Source of the DNA: CAYRGQ01 sp964444885
GTDB taxonomy: Bacteria; Bacteroidota; Bacteroidia; Sphingobacteriales; Sphingobacteriaceae
DNA: 18,287 nt
NCBI GenBank assembly: GCA_964444885.1
Contig: CAYUIZ010000060.1
Location: 1 to 18,287 of the forward strand
Direction of reading: 5' to 3'
The notes beneath the pieces were generated by a model. It did not search any database. It saw only the letters and a list, made by a program, of their open reading frames with translations, and had not been told where the DNA came from. This document shows, in pieces, positions 7,958-14,838 of this stretch. Position 1 is the first letter of the stretch; each line of letters starts with the position of its first letter. Both the position numbers and the translations under genes were made by a program.

Positions 7958-8876
7958 GCGTGTGTTGATAACGGGAGGCAGTGGCCTGGTGGGAAGTCAC
8001 TTGTGCCGGGAACTGGCTAGCCGAGGCTATGGGGTTCATGTGCTGACACGTGCCACGGATAAGGCCGACGAAGGGCCGGCTCGGTACTTCACCTGGGACG
8101 TCGAAAAAGGGCGCATGGATCCGGCTTGCCTGGAGGGCGTAGCCTATGTCATCCACCTGGCGGGTGAAAATATAGGCGCGTTGCCGTGGAGCAACCGCCG
8201 CAAAACCGCCATCGTCGATAGCCGGATCGATTCGATTGCCATTCTCTACCGCCACATGGAAACAACCCCAAACCAAGTTCAGGCCGTGATATCCGCATCG
8301 GCCACGGGCTACTATGGCGACCAAGGAGCCGAGGTGCTGGCCGAAGACCACCCGCCCAAGGATGGTTTTTTGGGCGAAACGTGCGTGCGTTGGGAGAAAG
8401 CCGTACGGGACGGGGAACGCTTGGGCTTGCGGACGGTAAGCCTGCGCAGTGGCGTCGTGCTGGCTCCATCGGGAGGCATGTACGGCAAAGTTCGTTATAT
8501 GGCCCGTACCGGATTGGGTGTTGTCTTCGGAAACGGGCAGCAGTATTTGCCTTGGATCCACATTGATGATGCGGTGCAGGCCTACATCCATGCCATGGAA
8601 AGCCCAGCGATGTCCGGCGCGTATAACCTCGTCGCGCCCGAACAGGTGACCTTTGCCGATTTCACGAAACAGTTGGCTGCCTTTTTTGGCAAAACCGTCT
8701 GGACACCCCCTATACCTGTTTTTATGCTCAAAATCGTGATGGGACAGATGAGCCAGCTGCTGTTAGACAGCACCCGGGCTTCCGCCAATAAGCTGTTGAA
8801 ATCCGGATTTTCGTTCCGCTATCCCACACTCAAGTCGGCTATCGCCCGATGCGAGGAAAAAGCGGAAGCCGACTAG
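7950..8876 (+). CDS. TIGR01777 family epimerase-like protein (YfcH-type)
   Basis: This 308-residue protein belongs to the TIGR01777 group of extended-SDR-like proteins, whose biochemical function is not settled. It carries an intact Rossmann motif (VLITGGSGLVGSHL, G9/G12/G15). It also has the family signature WSNRRKTAIVDSRI, the segment SASATGYYGDQGAE and WIHIDDAVQAYIHAM. The C-terminal DUF1731-like part follows (PPIPVFMLKIVMGQMSQLLLDSTRASANKLLKSGFSFRYP written as a run of family-typical positions, about 265-300). It starts at the ATG inside ATGAATAA, where the upstream SDR stops, an 8-base overlap. Its stop lies only 2 bases from the converging stop of the gene on the other strand, and no terminator is visible between them. 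Confidence 0.9.
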   Translation: MNKRVLITGGSGLVGSHLCRELASRGYGVHVLTRATDKADEGPARYFTWDVEKGRMDPACLEGVAYVIHLAGENIGALPWSNRRKTAIVDSRIDSIAILYRHMETTPNQVQAVISASATGYYGDQGAEVLAEDHPPKDGFLGETCVRWEKAVRDGERLGLRTVSLRSGVVLAPSGGMYGKVRYMARTGLGVVFGNGQQYLPWIHIDDAVQAYIHAMESPAMSGAYNLVAPEQVTFADFTKQLAAFFGKTVWTPPIPVFMLKIVMGQMSQLLLDSTRASANKLLKSGFSFRYPTLKSAIARCEEKAEAD

Positions 8877-8878
8877 CA

Positions 8879-9526
8879 CTAGCGGCTCTTTCCTTTGATT
8901 ACCGATTTTCCATCCCGGCCGGGCGATCCCGAATAGATCGTGCCTTGGGGCAGCGCGGCCAATGGCCTGCCGATAATCGAGGGGTTTATCCGTCCGTAAA
9001 TGTGGCGGATTTCAGACTGTGGGTTGTTGCGGTAGCCGCCTGCGCGGGTATCTACGGTTAAGTAGTTCTTGCCACGCCGGTTTTCGGTTTGCGGCACGAT
9101 GCCTGCTTCGTCATAGTGCAGGGTCACATCCCCGCCATTGCCGTTGGGATGCGTCCGGAAGCCGTTGTTGGCGTCCATGCCACCCGCGAGGACGAATAAT
9201 GAGCCTAACTCGTCAAAACGAATGTCGATATCGAAATCCGTACCGTTGTTTTTTCCGTCATTGCCGAAAATAGAAGCACGGTTGCCGATAATGGCATGTT
9301 TCACTACTAATTCTACGTCTTTTTTTCCGACAAAGCGGATGCTTGACCGGTCTGCCATGATGAGCGTGTCGATATACAGCGTCATGGACGAATCGCCACG
9401 GCTGAATATTTCGCTGTCGCGTTTGCCAATTTCCAGCGTGGCAAGGTGCACCGTAGTGCGCTCCTGCGCTTGGCCGAAGGCGGTTGCCATGATCAGCATG
9501 ATCAGGCTTGCGATGAGGGTTTTCAT
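8879..9526 (-). CDS. Secreted protein of unknown function
   Basis: The 215 residues begin with a clear signal peptide (MKTLIASLIMLIMATAFGQA, cleavage probably before QE). The mature part is hydrophilic and looks rich in short beta strands (TVHLATLEIG, MTLYIDTLIM, SIRFVGKKDVELVVKH, GTDFDIDIRFDELGSLFVLAGG). It then has a Gly/Asn-rich stretch (MDANNGFRTHPNGNGGD) and a basic C-terminus ending GKSVIKGKSR. The alternation of strands and GN-rich turns suggests a beta-helix or beta-sandwich, but I recognise no family. AGGAG (9534-9538) lies 7 bases before the ATG at 9526. It is 103 bases downstream of the sugar isomerase gene on the same strand and could be cotranscribed with it through a region of inverted repeats. 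Confidence 0.75.
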   Translation of the reverse strand: MKTLIASLIMLIMATAFGQAQERTTVHLATLEIGKRDSEIFSRGDSSMTLYIDTLIMADRSSIRFVGKKDVELVVKHAIIGNRASIFGNDGKNNGTDFDIDIRFDELGSLFVLAGGMDANNGFRTHPNGNGGDVTLHYDEAGIVPQTENRRGKNYLTVDTRAGGYRNNPQSEIRHIYGRINPSIIGRPLAALPQGTIYSGSPGRDGKSVIKGKSR

Positions 9527-9542
9527 ATCTTTTCTCCTTTAA

Positions 9543-9616
9543 TGCCTACCCAGTTTAGACAACCAGGTAGGCAAAAAGGTTTAATTGACATTGAGGCAGG
9601 CGAGGTGCCTGCCTAC
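9543..9616. repeat. Three-arm inverted repeat between sugar isomerase gene and secreted-protein gene
   Basis: Arm A TGCCTACC (9543-9550) pairs perfectly with arm B GGTAGGCA (9566-9573). Arm B can also pair over 7 bp with TGCCTAC (9610-9616). Separately, AGGCAGGC (9594-9601) and GCCTGCCT (9607-9614) form a perfect 8-bp hairpin with a 5-base loop. The A/B hairpin ends 5 bases before the Shine-Dalgarno of the 9526 gene on the reverse strand. No strong T-tract follows either hairpin, so simple termination is not well supported. Confidence 0.6.
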
Positions 9617-9629
9617 GTATGACGGAAGG

Positions 9630-10685
9630 TTAGGACAATCCCAACAACTCCCTGTTCAGGGCTTTGTCAACGCCGGACGCCGCAAAGTCGTCAAACGCTT
9701 TGTCGGTGACCTCGATGATGTTTTTTTGAATAAACGGCGCACCTTCGCGTGCTCCGGCTACGGGGTGCTTGATGGCGCATTCCCACTCCATGACGGCCCA
9801 TCCGTCGTAGTCGTAGGTGCTTAATTTGGAGAAAATGCTTTTGAAGTCGACTTGTCCGTCGCCCAGCGACCGGAACCGCCCGGCCCGGTTTACCCAGTCT
9901 TGGTAACCACCGTATACGCCCTGGCGTCCGGAGGGGTTAAATTCAGCATCCTTCACATGGAACATTCTGATGCGCTCGTGATAGATGTCGATAAACGACA
10001 GGTAATCCATACACTGCAACAGGAAATGGGAGGGATCGTATAGGATACAGGCTCGCTTGTGCCCGTCCAGTTTTTCGAGGAACATTTCGAAGCTGATGCC
10101 GTCGTGTAGGTCTTCGCCGGGGTGAATTTCGTAGCACACGTCTACCCCCTGTTCGTCAAAGGCGTCGAGGATGGGGCGCCAACGGGCGGCCAGCTCGGTA
10201 AATCCATCTTCGACAAGGCCAGCGGCGCGCTGTGGCCAAGGGTAGACGGTAGGCCACAATAGGGAGCCGCTGAATGTGCCGTGCACGTTGAGGCCCAGGT
10301 TGCGGGAAGCTTTAGCCGCATATTTCAGTTGCTGCACGGCCCATTGCTGGCGGGCAGCGGGGTTTTTGTGATATTCGGCCGGCGAAAAGCCGTCAAACAA
10401 CCGGTCGTAAGCGGGATGTACCGCCACAAGCTGGCCCTGCAAATGGGTAGACAATTCCGAAATCGTCAGCCCCGCTTCTTCCACAATCCCTTTAATCTCG
10501 TCAGCATAGTCTTGGCTTTCGGCGGCCTGCTGCAAATTGATCAGCCGGCTGTCCCAAGTGGGTATCTGTACACCTTCATAGCCTAAAGACTTGGCCCATT
10601 TGCAAATGGCTGCCAAACTGTTGAACGGCGCTTCGTCACCGAGGAATTGAGCTAAAAAAATACCCGGACCTTTGATTGTTTTCAT
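9630..10685 (-). CDS. Sugar phosphate isomerase/epimerase-like TIM barrel protein
   Basis: The 351 residues fit the xylose-isomerase-like TIM-barrel (AP endonuclease 2) superfamily. Members bind a divalent metal and isomerise or epimerise sugars, often near oxidoreductases of polyol or inositol catabolism. Likely metal ligands are E186 (CYEIHPGED), D217 and H220 (YDPSHF), H243 (MFHVKDAEF) and E302 (WECA). The N-terminal strand is GPGIFLAQFLGDE and no signal peptide is present, so it is cytoplasmic. No oxidoreductase partner lies beside it here, and the substrate cannot be named. The ATG at 10685 gives MKTIKGPGIFLAQ. A TACTTTTG box lies upstream. The next gene downstream on the strand is the unknown secreted protein. 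Confidence 0.88.
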   Translation of the reverse strand: MKTIKGPGIFLAQFLGDEAPFNSLAAICKWAKSLGYEGVQIPTWDSRLINLQQAAESQDYADEIKGIVEEAGLTISELSTHLQGQLVAVHPAYDRLFDGFSPAEYHKNPAARQQWAVQQLKYAAKASRNLGLNVHGTFSGSLLWPTVYPWPQRAAGLVEDGFTELAARWRPILDAFDEQGVDVCYEIHPGEDLHDGISFEMFLEKLDGHKRACILYDPSHFLLQCMDYLSFIDIYHERIRMFHVKDAEFNPSGRQGVYGGYQDWVNRAGRFRSLGDGQVDFKSIFSKLSTYDYDGWAVMEWECAIKHPVAGAREGAPFIQKNIIEVTDKAFDDFAASGVDKALNRELLGLS

Positions 10686-10727
10686 GATTGTCTATCTGTT
10701 TTAAGGTTCTTATAAATGTATGCTTCC

Positions 10728-10735
10728 CAAAAGTA
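10728..10735 (-). promoter_or_regulatory. Candidate -7 element for the sugar isomerase gene
   Basis: TACTTTTG on the reverse strand fits TAnnTTTG and lies 42 bases before the ATG at 10685. No TTG is seen at the usual -33 distance. Confidence 0.35.
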
Positions 10736-10828
10736 TAAAAATATATGGCGATTTCCTACCTGTGCAACGCACGCAAAAATAATCCGTCTATTGTAACATA
10801 GTTGGCGTTTGCCGCTCTTAATCGAGTG

Positions 10829-10853
10829 GGCCAAAACGATTGGCCAAAACGAT
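10829..10853 (+). repeat. Tandem 12-bp direct repeat upstream of the metalloprotease
   Basis: GGCCAAAACGAT occurs twice (10829-10840 and 10842-10853) with one base between. The junction also makes the palindrome TTGGCCAA (10840-10847). It lies 36 bases before the metalloprotease ATG, where no standard -33/-7 promoter is visible, and could be a protein-binding site. Confidence 0.6.
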
Positions 10854-10889
10854 GCATATCACACAAAATAAAAACGAAACCGTACACAA

Positions 10890-13595
10890 ATGAACAAAAT
10901 GATGTTGGTGCCTGCATTGCTACTTTGGGCAACGGCAGCTTCGGCCATGGGCTATGACGCTACGCACGCGATCTATGCCGACACGCTGAAACCGAAAATT
11001 GACACTGCCCAGGTCGCAGACACCGCCAAAGCCGCGGTTGCCGATACGGCAAAAGTGAAAGAAGACGAAGGTCCCAAAAAGCCCACCATCGCGGATAAAG
11101 TGAAGGCGAGCGAGAAAATCGATGGGCTTTTCACGTTATACCAGGACACGGTGACCGGCGCGGTACAACTGTATATCCGCAAAGACCAAATCGGCCAGCC
11201 GCTTATTTATCAGAGCTTCTCCATGCGGGGGCCAACCTCCTTGTACCTCAACCAGAACATGATCCGGAACACGTGGCTGTTCACCATTGAGAAAACGCGT
11301 GACCGAATTGAGTTCGTGCAGCAAAACACGTCATTTTATTACGACCCGAGCAATGCCGTGAGCCTGGCAGCCAACGTCGACGTTGCTGCGTCCATCTTTT
11401 TTATGGAGAAAGTAGCGGCGGAGGACGACAACGGCTACCTGATTGGCGTGGATGGCCTCTTTCTTAGCGACAAGCTCGATCCGGTCAAGCCTACGATGCG
11501 GCCGGGGACGCCGCCCGGCGCTACTTTTAATTTGGGCAACCTCAACACGGGCAAGTCAAAGTATGAAGCCATCCGGTCGTTTGCGGGCAATACCGACGTG
11601 GTGGTCAGCCTGGCCTACGATAACCCTGCGCCGCTCAATGGCGGGGGCAAGGACATCACGGATGCGCGGTACGTGTCCGTTGCCATGCAGCACTCCTTTA
11701 TGGAAGTGCCCGACAATGACTTCCGTCCGCGCCGGGACGATCCGCGCGTCGGATATTTCGGTGCCGAAGTCAATGACTTGACCTCGACCTCCGCTACGCC
11801 ATACCGCGATTTTATCAGCCGCTGGCACCTCGAAAAAAAGAACCCGAAGGCCAAGCTCAGCGAGCCCGTTGAGCCCATCGTTTTTTGGATAGAGAACACG
11901 ACGCCCGTCGAATACCGGCAGATTGTCAAAGAAGCCGGCGAGAAGTGGAATGAGGCTTTTGAAGCGGCGGGTTTTAAAAATGCCGTCGTCATGAAGCAGA
12001 TGCCCGACGATGCGACATGGGATCCAGCGGATATCGCATATAATGTGATTCGCTGGGTTTCATCGCCTTATCCTACCTACGGTGCTATCGGTCCCAGTTT
12101 TTTCAACCCCCTCACCGGGCAGATCCTGGGCGCCGACATTACCGTGGAGTGGCGCAGTGGCGCGGGTGTGAGCGCCATGGACGAACTATACAATGGGGCT
12201 GGAGCGGCGGCAGTCGAACTCCCTTGGGAACAAACCGACCAGTTGGTATCGCATCGCGATGTGGCGGCATATCCCGGATTCCATAAAAACCACGTGGCTA
12301 CCTGCATGCTTGCGCAATCCTTAGTGGCCCAATATCAAGTGGGGTTGGCGTCCATCGAGGCGCTGGACGCTAACCTAGCGCCGGCAGCCCGCGAAGCGGA
12401 GGTCAAGGAGATGCACAAGCAGTTTCTGTATTACCTCATTTTGCACGAGATGGGCCATACCCTCGGGTTGAACCACAACATGAAGGCTAGCCAGATGCTT
12501 AGTCCGGACGAGCTCAACGACCGCTCCATTACCCGCAAATTAGGCGCGCAAGGCTCCGTGATGGATTACCCGAGCATAAACGTCGCGCTCGACCGGAGCC
12601 AGCAAGGCGATTACTACACGACCAAAGTGGGGCCATACGATGTTTGGGCGATTGAGTACGGATACACGCCTTTTTCCGCTACAGAGGAAGAGGCGGGGTT
12701 GCAACGGATTCTGAACCGGAGCACACATCCGCACCTGACGTTTGGCAATGACGCTGACGACATGCGTAGCCCCGGCAAAGCAATCGATCCGCGGGTCAAC
12801 ATCAACGACAATTCGAATGATATGTTTACGTACGGCGAACGGAGGTTCCAGCTCGTCAATGCCTTGATCCCGAAGCTAAAAGACCGTTTCAGCAAGCCCA
12901 ACCAGAGCTACCATGAGCTTCGGCAGCGCTACCTGCAGGTCAACGCGCAGCGCGTTGACGTGGCCAATGCATTGAGCCGTTATATCGGCGGCGTGTACGT
13001 AGACCGCAGCTTCGTCGGACAGGATACGGATGCGCAACCATTTACGCCCGTGTCCGAAGCGGATCAAAAGCGGGCATTGGCGCTACTAAACACGTATATC
13101 TATGCGCCGGATGCGTTTGTTGCCGACGCCGAGCTGTACCCGTATTTGCAACAACAGCGGCGCGGATTCAATTTCATGAGCGGCACCGAAGACTTTAAGG
13201 TGCAGAACACGTACATGGGCGTGCAGCTCAATACGTTGGCGCATATTCTGCATCCCACCACGCTGATGCGGATAAGCAATAGCGCGATGTACGGCAATAC
13301 CTATTCGGTAGCGGCGATGATGGAAGACCTGACGGGATACGTTTTCGATGCGGATATGGGGGGAGAAGTCAATTTGGTTCGCCAAAACCTGCAAACCGAA
13401 TACGTCAAGGCGGCGACCCGCATCGTGAATGCGGAATCGGCCTACGACAACGTGAGCCGGGCGTCGGCGCTGTACACGCTCCGCAATGTGCGGGGCAAAC
13501 TAGCCCAAAGCCTGCCGGCAGGGGACACCCAGACGCAAGCGCACCGCGCCAACTTGGTGTTCCTGATTGACAAAGCATTGTCCGTAAATAATTAG
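10890..13595 (+). CDS. Secreted zinc-dependent metalloprotease (DUF5118/DUF5117/DUF4953 type)
   Basis: The 901-residue protein begins with a signal peptide (MNKMMLVPALLLWATAASA). An Ala/Asp/Lys-rich spacer follows (about 35-75) with the repeats DTAQ, ADTAK and ADTAK. The N-terminal domains of this Bacteroidota family come next (LFTLYQDTVTGAVQLYIRKDQ, about 80-320). The metzincin-type zinc motif is HEMGHTLGLNH with H519, E520, H523 and H529. The Met-turn is GSVMDYP with M558, so the catalytic core is complete. A helical C-terminal part (about 640-901) ends the protein. It probably acts in the periplasm or outside the cell on proteins of unknown identity. It has no close operon partner; a strong terminator follows. 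No Shine-Dalgarno is visible at the ATG. Confidence 0.92.
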   Translation: MNKMMLVPALLLWATAASAMGYDATHAIYADTLKPKIDTAQVADTAKAAVADTAKVKEDEGPKKPTIADKVKASEKIDGLFTLYQDTVTGAVQLYIRKDQIGQPLIYQSFSMRGPTSLYLNQNMIRNTWLFTIEKTRDRIEFVQQNTSFYYDPSNAVSLAANVDVAASIFFMEKVAAEDDNGYLIGVDGLFLSDKLDPVKPTMRPGTPPGATFNLGNLNTGKSKYEAIRSFAGNTDVVVSLAYDNPAPLNGGGKDITDARYVSVAMQHSFMEVPDNDFRPRRDDPRVGYFGAEVNDLTSTSATPYRDFISRWHLEKKNPKAKLSEPVEPIVFWIENTTPVEYRQIVKEAGEKWNEAFEAAGFKNAVVMKQMPDDATWDPADIAYNVIRWVSSPYPTYGAIGPSFFNPLTGQILGADITVEWRSGAGVSAMDELYNGAGAAAVELPWEQTDQLVSHRDVAAYPGFHKNHVATCMLAQSLVAQYQVGLASIEALDANLAPAAREAEVKEMHKQFLYYLILHEMGHTLGLNHNMKASQMLSPDELNDRSITRKLGAQGSVMDYPSINVALDRSQQGDYYTTKVGPYDVWAIEYGYTPFSATEEEAGLQRILNRSTHPHLTFGNDADDMRSPGKAIDPRVNINDNSNDMFTYGERRFQLVNALIPKLKDRFSKPNQSYHELRQRYLQVNAQRVDVANALSRYIGGVYVDRSFVGQDTDAQPFTPVSEADQKRALALLNTYIYAPDAFVADAELYPYLQQQRRGFNFMSGTEDFKVQNTYMGVQLNTLAHILHPTTLMRISNSAMYGNTYSVAAMMEDLTGYVFDADMGGEVNLVRQNLQTEYVKAATRIVNAESAYDNVSRASALYTLRNVRGKLAQSLPAGDTQTQAHRANLVFLIDKALSVNN

Positions 13596-13626
13596 TAGGA
13601 TTTTTTGAAGTAGATTTGATGATTGG

Positions 13627-13660
13627 TCGCCGGCTCCGAAAAGGAGGCCGGCGATTTTTT
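13627..13660 (+). terminator. Intrinsic terminator of the metalloprotease gene
   Basis: TCGCCGGCTCC pairs with GGA-G-GCCGGCGA (one bulged G) around the loop GAAAA, followed by TTTTTT (13655-13660). It lies about 30 bases after the metalloprotease stop on the same strand. Confidence 0.9.
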
Positions 13661-13759
13661 ATGCTTGCTTACTATTAGGTCAGACTGGCTTGACGCCGTT
13701 TGTGTCCGTATTCCGTTGTGGGCCAATTGATTGCCTGTGGCCTTATTTGTTCGCAAGGC

Positions 13760-13790
13760 TTGCCTTTGTCTGTGGAAATCCTTATTTTTG
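13760..13790 (+). promoter_or_regulatory. Promoter of the small ORF / GNAT locus
   Basis: TTG (13760-13762), exactly 20 bases, then TATTTTTG (13783-13790): a full match to the Bacteroidota promoter pattern. Transcription would start near 13795. This puts the ATG at 13792 at or before the start point and favours the ATG at 13813 for the first gene. Confidence 0.55.
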
Positions 13791-13812
13791 CATGGACAGC
13801 AGTTTGTATGTT

Positions 13813-13971
13813 ATGGCTATAGCAATTAAATCGATACCCGTTTTGACGACAGAAGCAGCAAAAGCTTTCGAAAGGAGGGTGTATGCCAATAACGAAAAGC
13901 GGGCTACTGTTGATTTCTCAAAACAAATTAACCACGCGAGCAGAATCTTGGCAAAAGCTAAGATCAAGTAA
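13813..13971 (+). CDS. Small protein, candidate antitoxin partner of the GNAT gene
   Basis: The 52-residue product starts MAIAIKSIPVLTTEAAKAFERR and ends DFSKQINHASRILAKAKIK. It is compact, basic and intact. Short proteins of this style (IKSIPVLT...VDFSKQ...AKAKI) are, to my memory, found directly before GNAT acetyltransferases in Bacteroidota, in the manner of antitoxins paired with GNAT toxins; the family name is not known to me. The GNAT frame resumes 10 bases after its stop, and the pair shares a promoter. The frame could be extended upstream to 13690, but the promoter at 13760-13790 lies within that extension, so I take the ATG at 13813. The antitoxin role is inference from position and size. 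Confidence 0.65.
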   Translation: MAIAIKSIPVLTTEAAKAFERRVYANNEKRATVDFSKQINHASRILAKAKIK

Positions 13972-13981
13972 ACCGTTCGTT

Positions 13982-14569
13982 TTGCTTTTAGACGAGTGCA
14001 CACTCCAACCGTACAGCGAAGAATTGCTGAAAGCAAGCAATCCGTTTGATTGTGGGGATACGGATCTAAACGATTTTTTCGCCCATGACTCACTGCTGTA
14101 CTCCCGAAATCTGATGGGTAAGTCTTACTGTTTCACGCTTGACGCAGATCCAAGGATCATTGTCTGTGCGTTCACCGTGTCCAATGATAGCATCAAAGTG
14201 GCGGATTTGCCGAATGCCAGAAAGAAGAAGGTGACCAGACTCGTTCCGCATGAAAAGTAATTTAGGAGCTACCCGTCGGTGTTAGTTGGCCGTTTGGGTG
14301 TCCATAAGGAATTTCGTGGAAAAGGGATTGACCATGAACTTATGGATTTCATTAAGGCCTGGTTCGTCGATGACGGCAATAAGACCGGGTGCCGGTTTGT
14401 CGTTGTAGACGCGTAGAATAATGTCGACGCGCTTGGGTACTATGAGCGCGAAGGGTTTAATTTTCTTTTCAATACAGCGGATCAAGAAAAGGCGTACTTG
14501 CATTTGCCCCAAGAACGAGCCCTTAGCACACGACTGATGTATTTTGACCTCATAGTGCTGACCGCTTAA
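13982..14569 (+). pseudogene. GNAT family N-acetyltransferase, broken by two in-frame stops
   Basis: One continuous frame encodes a GNAT protein of about 195 codons. In order it shows NPFDCGDTDLNDFF, GKSYCFTLDADPRIIVCAFTVSNDSI, RSYPSVLVGRLGVHKEFRGKGI, HELMDFIKAWF, GCRFVVVDA, YYEREGFNFLF and TRLMYFDLI. It is interrupted by TAA at 14258-14260 (just after VPHEK) and by TAG at 14414-14416 (in VVVDA-stop-NN, where relatives usually have Tyr); the normal end is TAA at 14567-14569. No frameshift is needed. The acetyl-CoA loop, normally R-G-x-G-x-G/A, reads R-G-K-G-I-D, so its last glycine is also lost. A TTG at 13982 fits the expected start of the family; no ATG is present there. These enzymes acetylate small molecules or, as toxins, aminoacyl-tRNA. 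I infer an inactivated toxin-like gene whose small upstream partner is intact. Confidence 0.85.
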
Positions 14570-14695
14570 CCACCGAGATCAGGTTGGTAGCATGGTTGTT
14601 GCATGCCCGCATCCGCTCAACATGCACAATGGCAAGTAAAGAGCTATTGGTAAAGTTGGTTCAGCCTCGTGGCGTTGTCTGAAAGCAAGCAATCC
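14027..14695 (+). repeat. 17-bp direct repeat flanking most of the broken GNAT gene
   Basis: CTGAAAGCAAGCAATCC occurs at 14027-14043, inside the GNAT frame where it encodes part of LLKASNP, and again at 14679-14695 beyond the end of the gene. The copies are 652 bp apart. Bases before the second copy resemble the GNAT 5' region weakly (CAGCCTCGTGGCG against CAACCGTACAGCG), suggesting a fragment of a duplicate. Confidence 0.65.
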
Positions 14696-14787
14696 ATTCC
14701 CGTCCAACCTTTTTTTCGAGCTTGGCGCAGCTTGTTAGTTGGTGCCAAAGAAGGGTTTCGATTCCTTGCCTTCCCATTGCGTCCGGC
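14570..14787. other. Intergenic remnant between GNAT pseudogene and lpd promoter
   Basis: No gene or RNA is supported here. It holds the second copy of the 17-bp repeat (14679-14695) and the upstream extension of the lpd frame, which is shown to be non-coding by the promoter at 14788-14818. Confidence 0.5.
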
Positions 14788-14818
14788 TTGTATTTCCACC
14801 TAACTTTCCCTAGTTTTG
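14788..14818 (+). promoter_or_regulatory. Bacteroidota-type promoter of lpd
   Basis: TTG (14788-14790), exactly 20 bases, then TAGTTTTG (14811-14818). The leader to the ATG at 14839 is about 15 bases. It excludes the longer in-frame start upstream. Confidence 0.55.
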
Positions 14819-14838
14819 CGATACATAAAAAAATCGCC

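Noticed and set aside
8833..8874. AGTCGGCT...AGCCGACT inverted repeat at the end of the TIGR01777 gene
   Set aside because: The loop is 26 bases, it lies in coding sequence, and no T-tract follows on either strand.
13690..13812. Longer form of the small ORF beginning at 13690 or 13792
   Set aside because: The promoter at 13760-13790 and its likely start point near 13795 leave 13813 as the first usable ATG.
14258..14416. Stop-codon reassignment or programmed readthrough in the GNAT frame
   Set aside because: TAA and TAG end other genes normally here, the two interrupted positions have no shared context, and the acetyl-CoA loop is damaged too, so decay is simpler.
14722..14838. 39-residue N-terminal extension of dihydrolipoyl dehydrogenase
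   Set aside because: A full promoter match lies inside it and the extension has no similarity to the family; MQYDVIVIGSG is the normal start.
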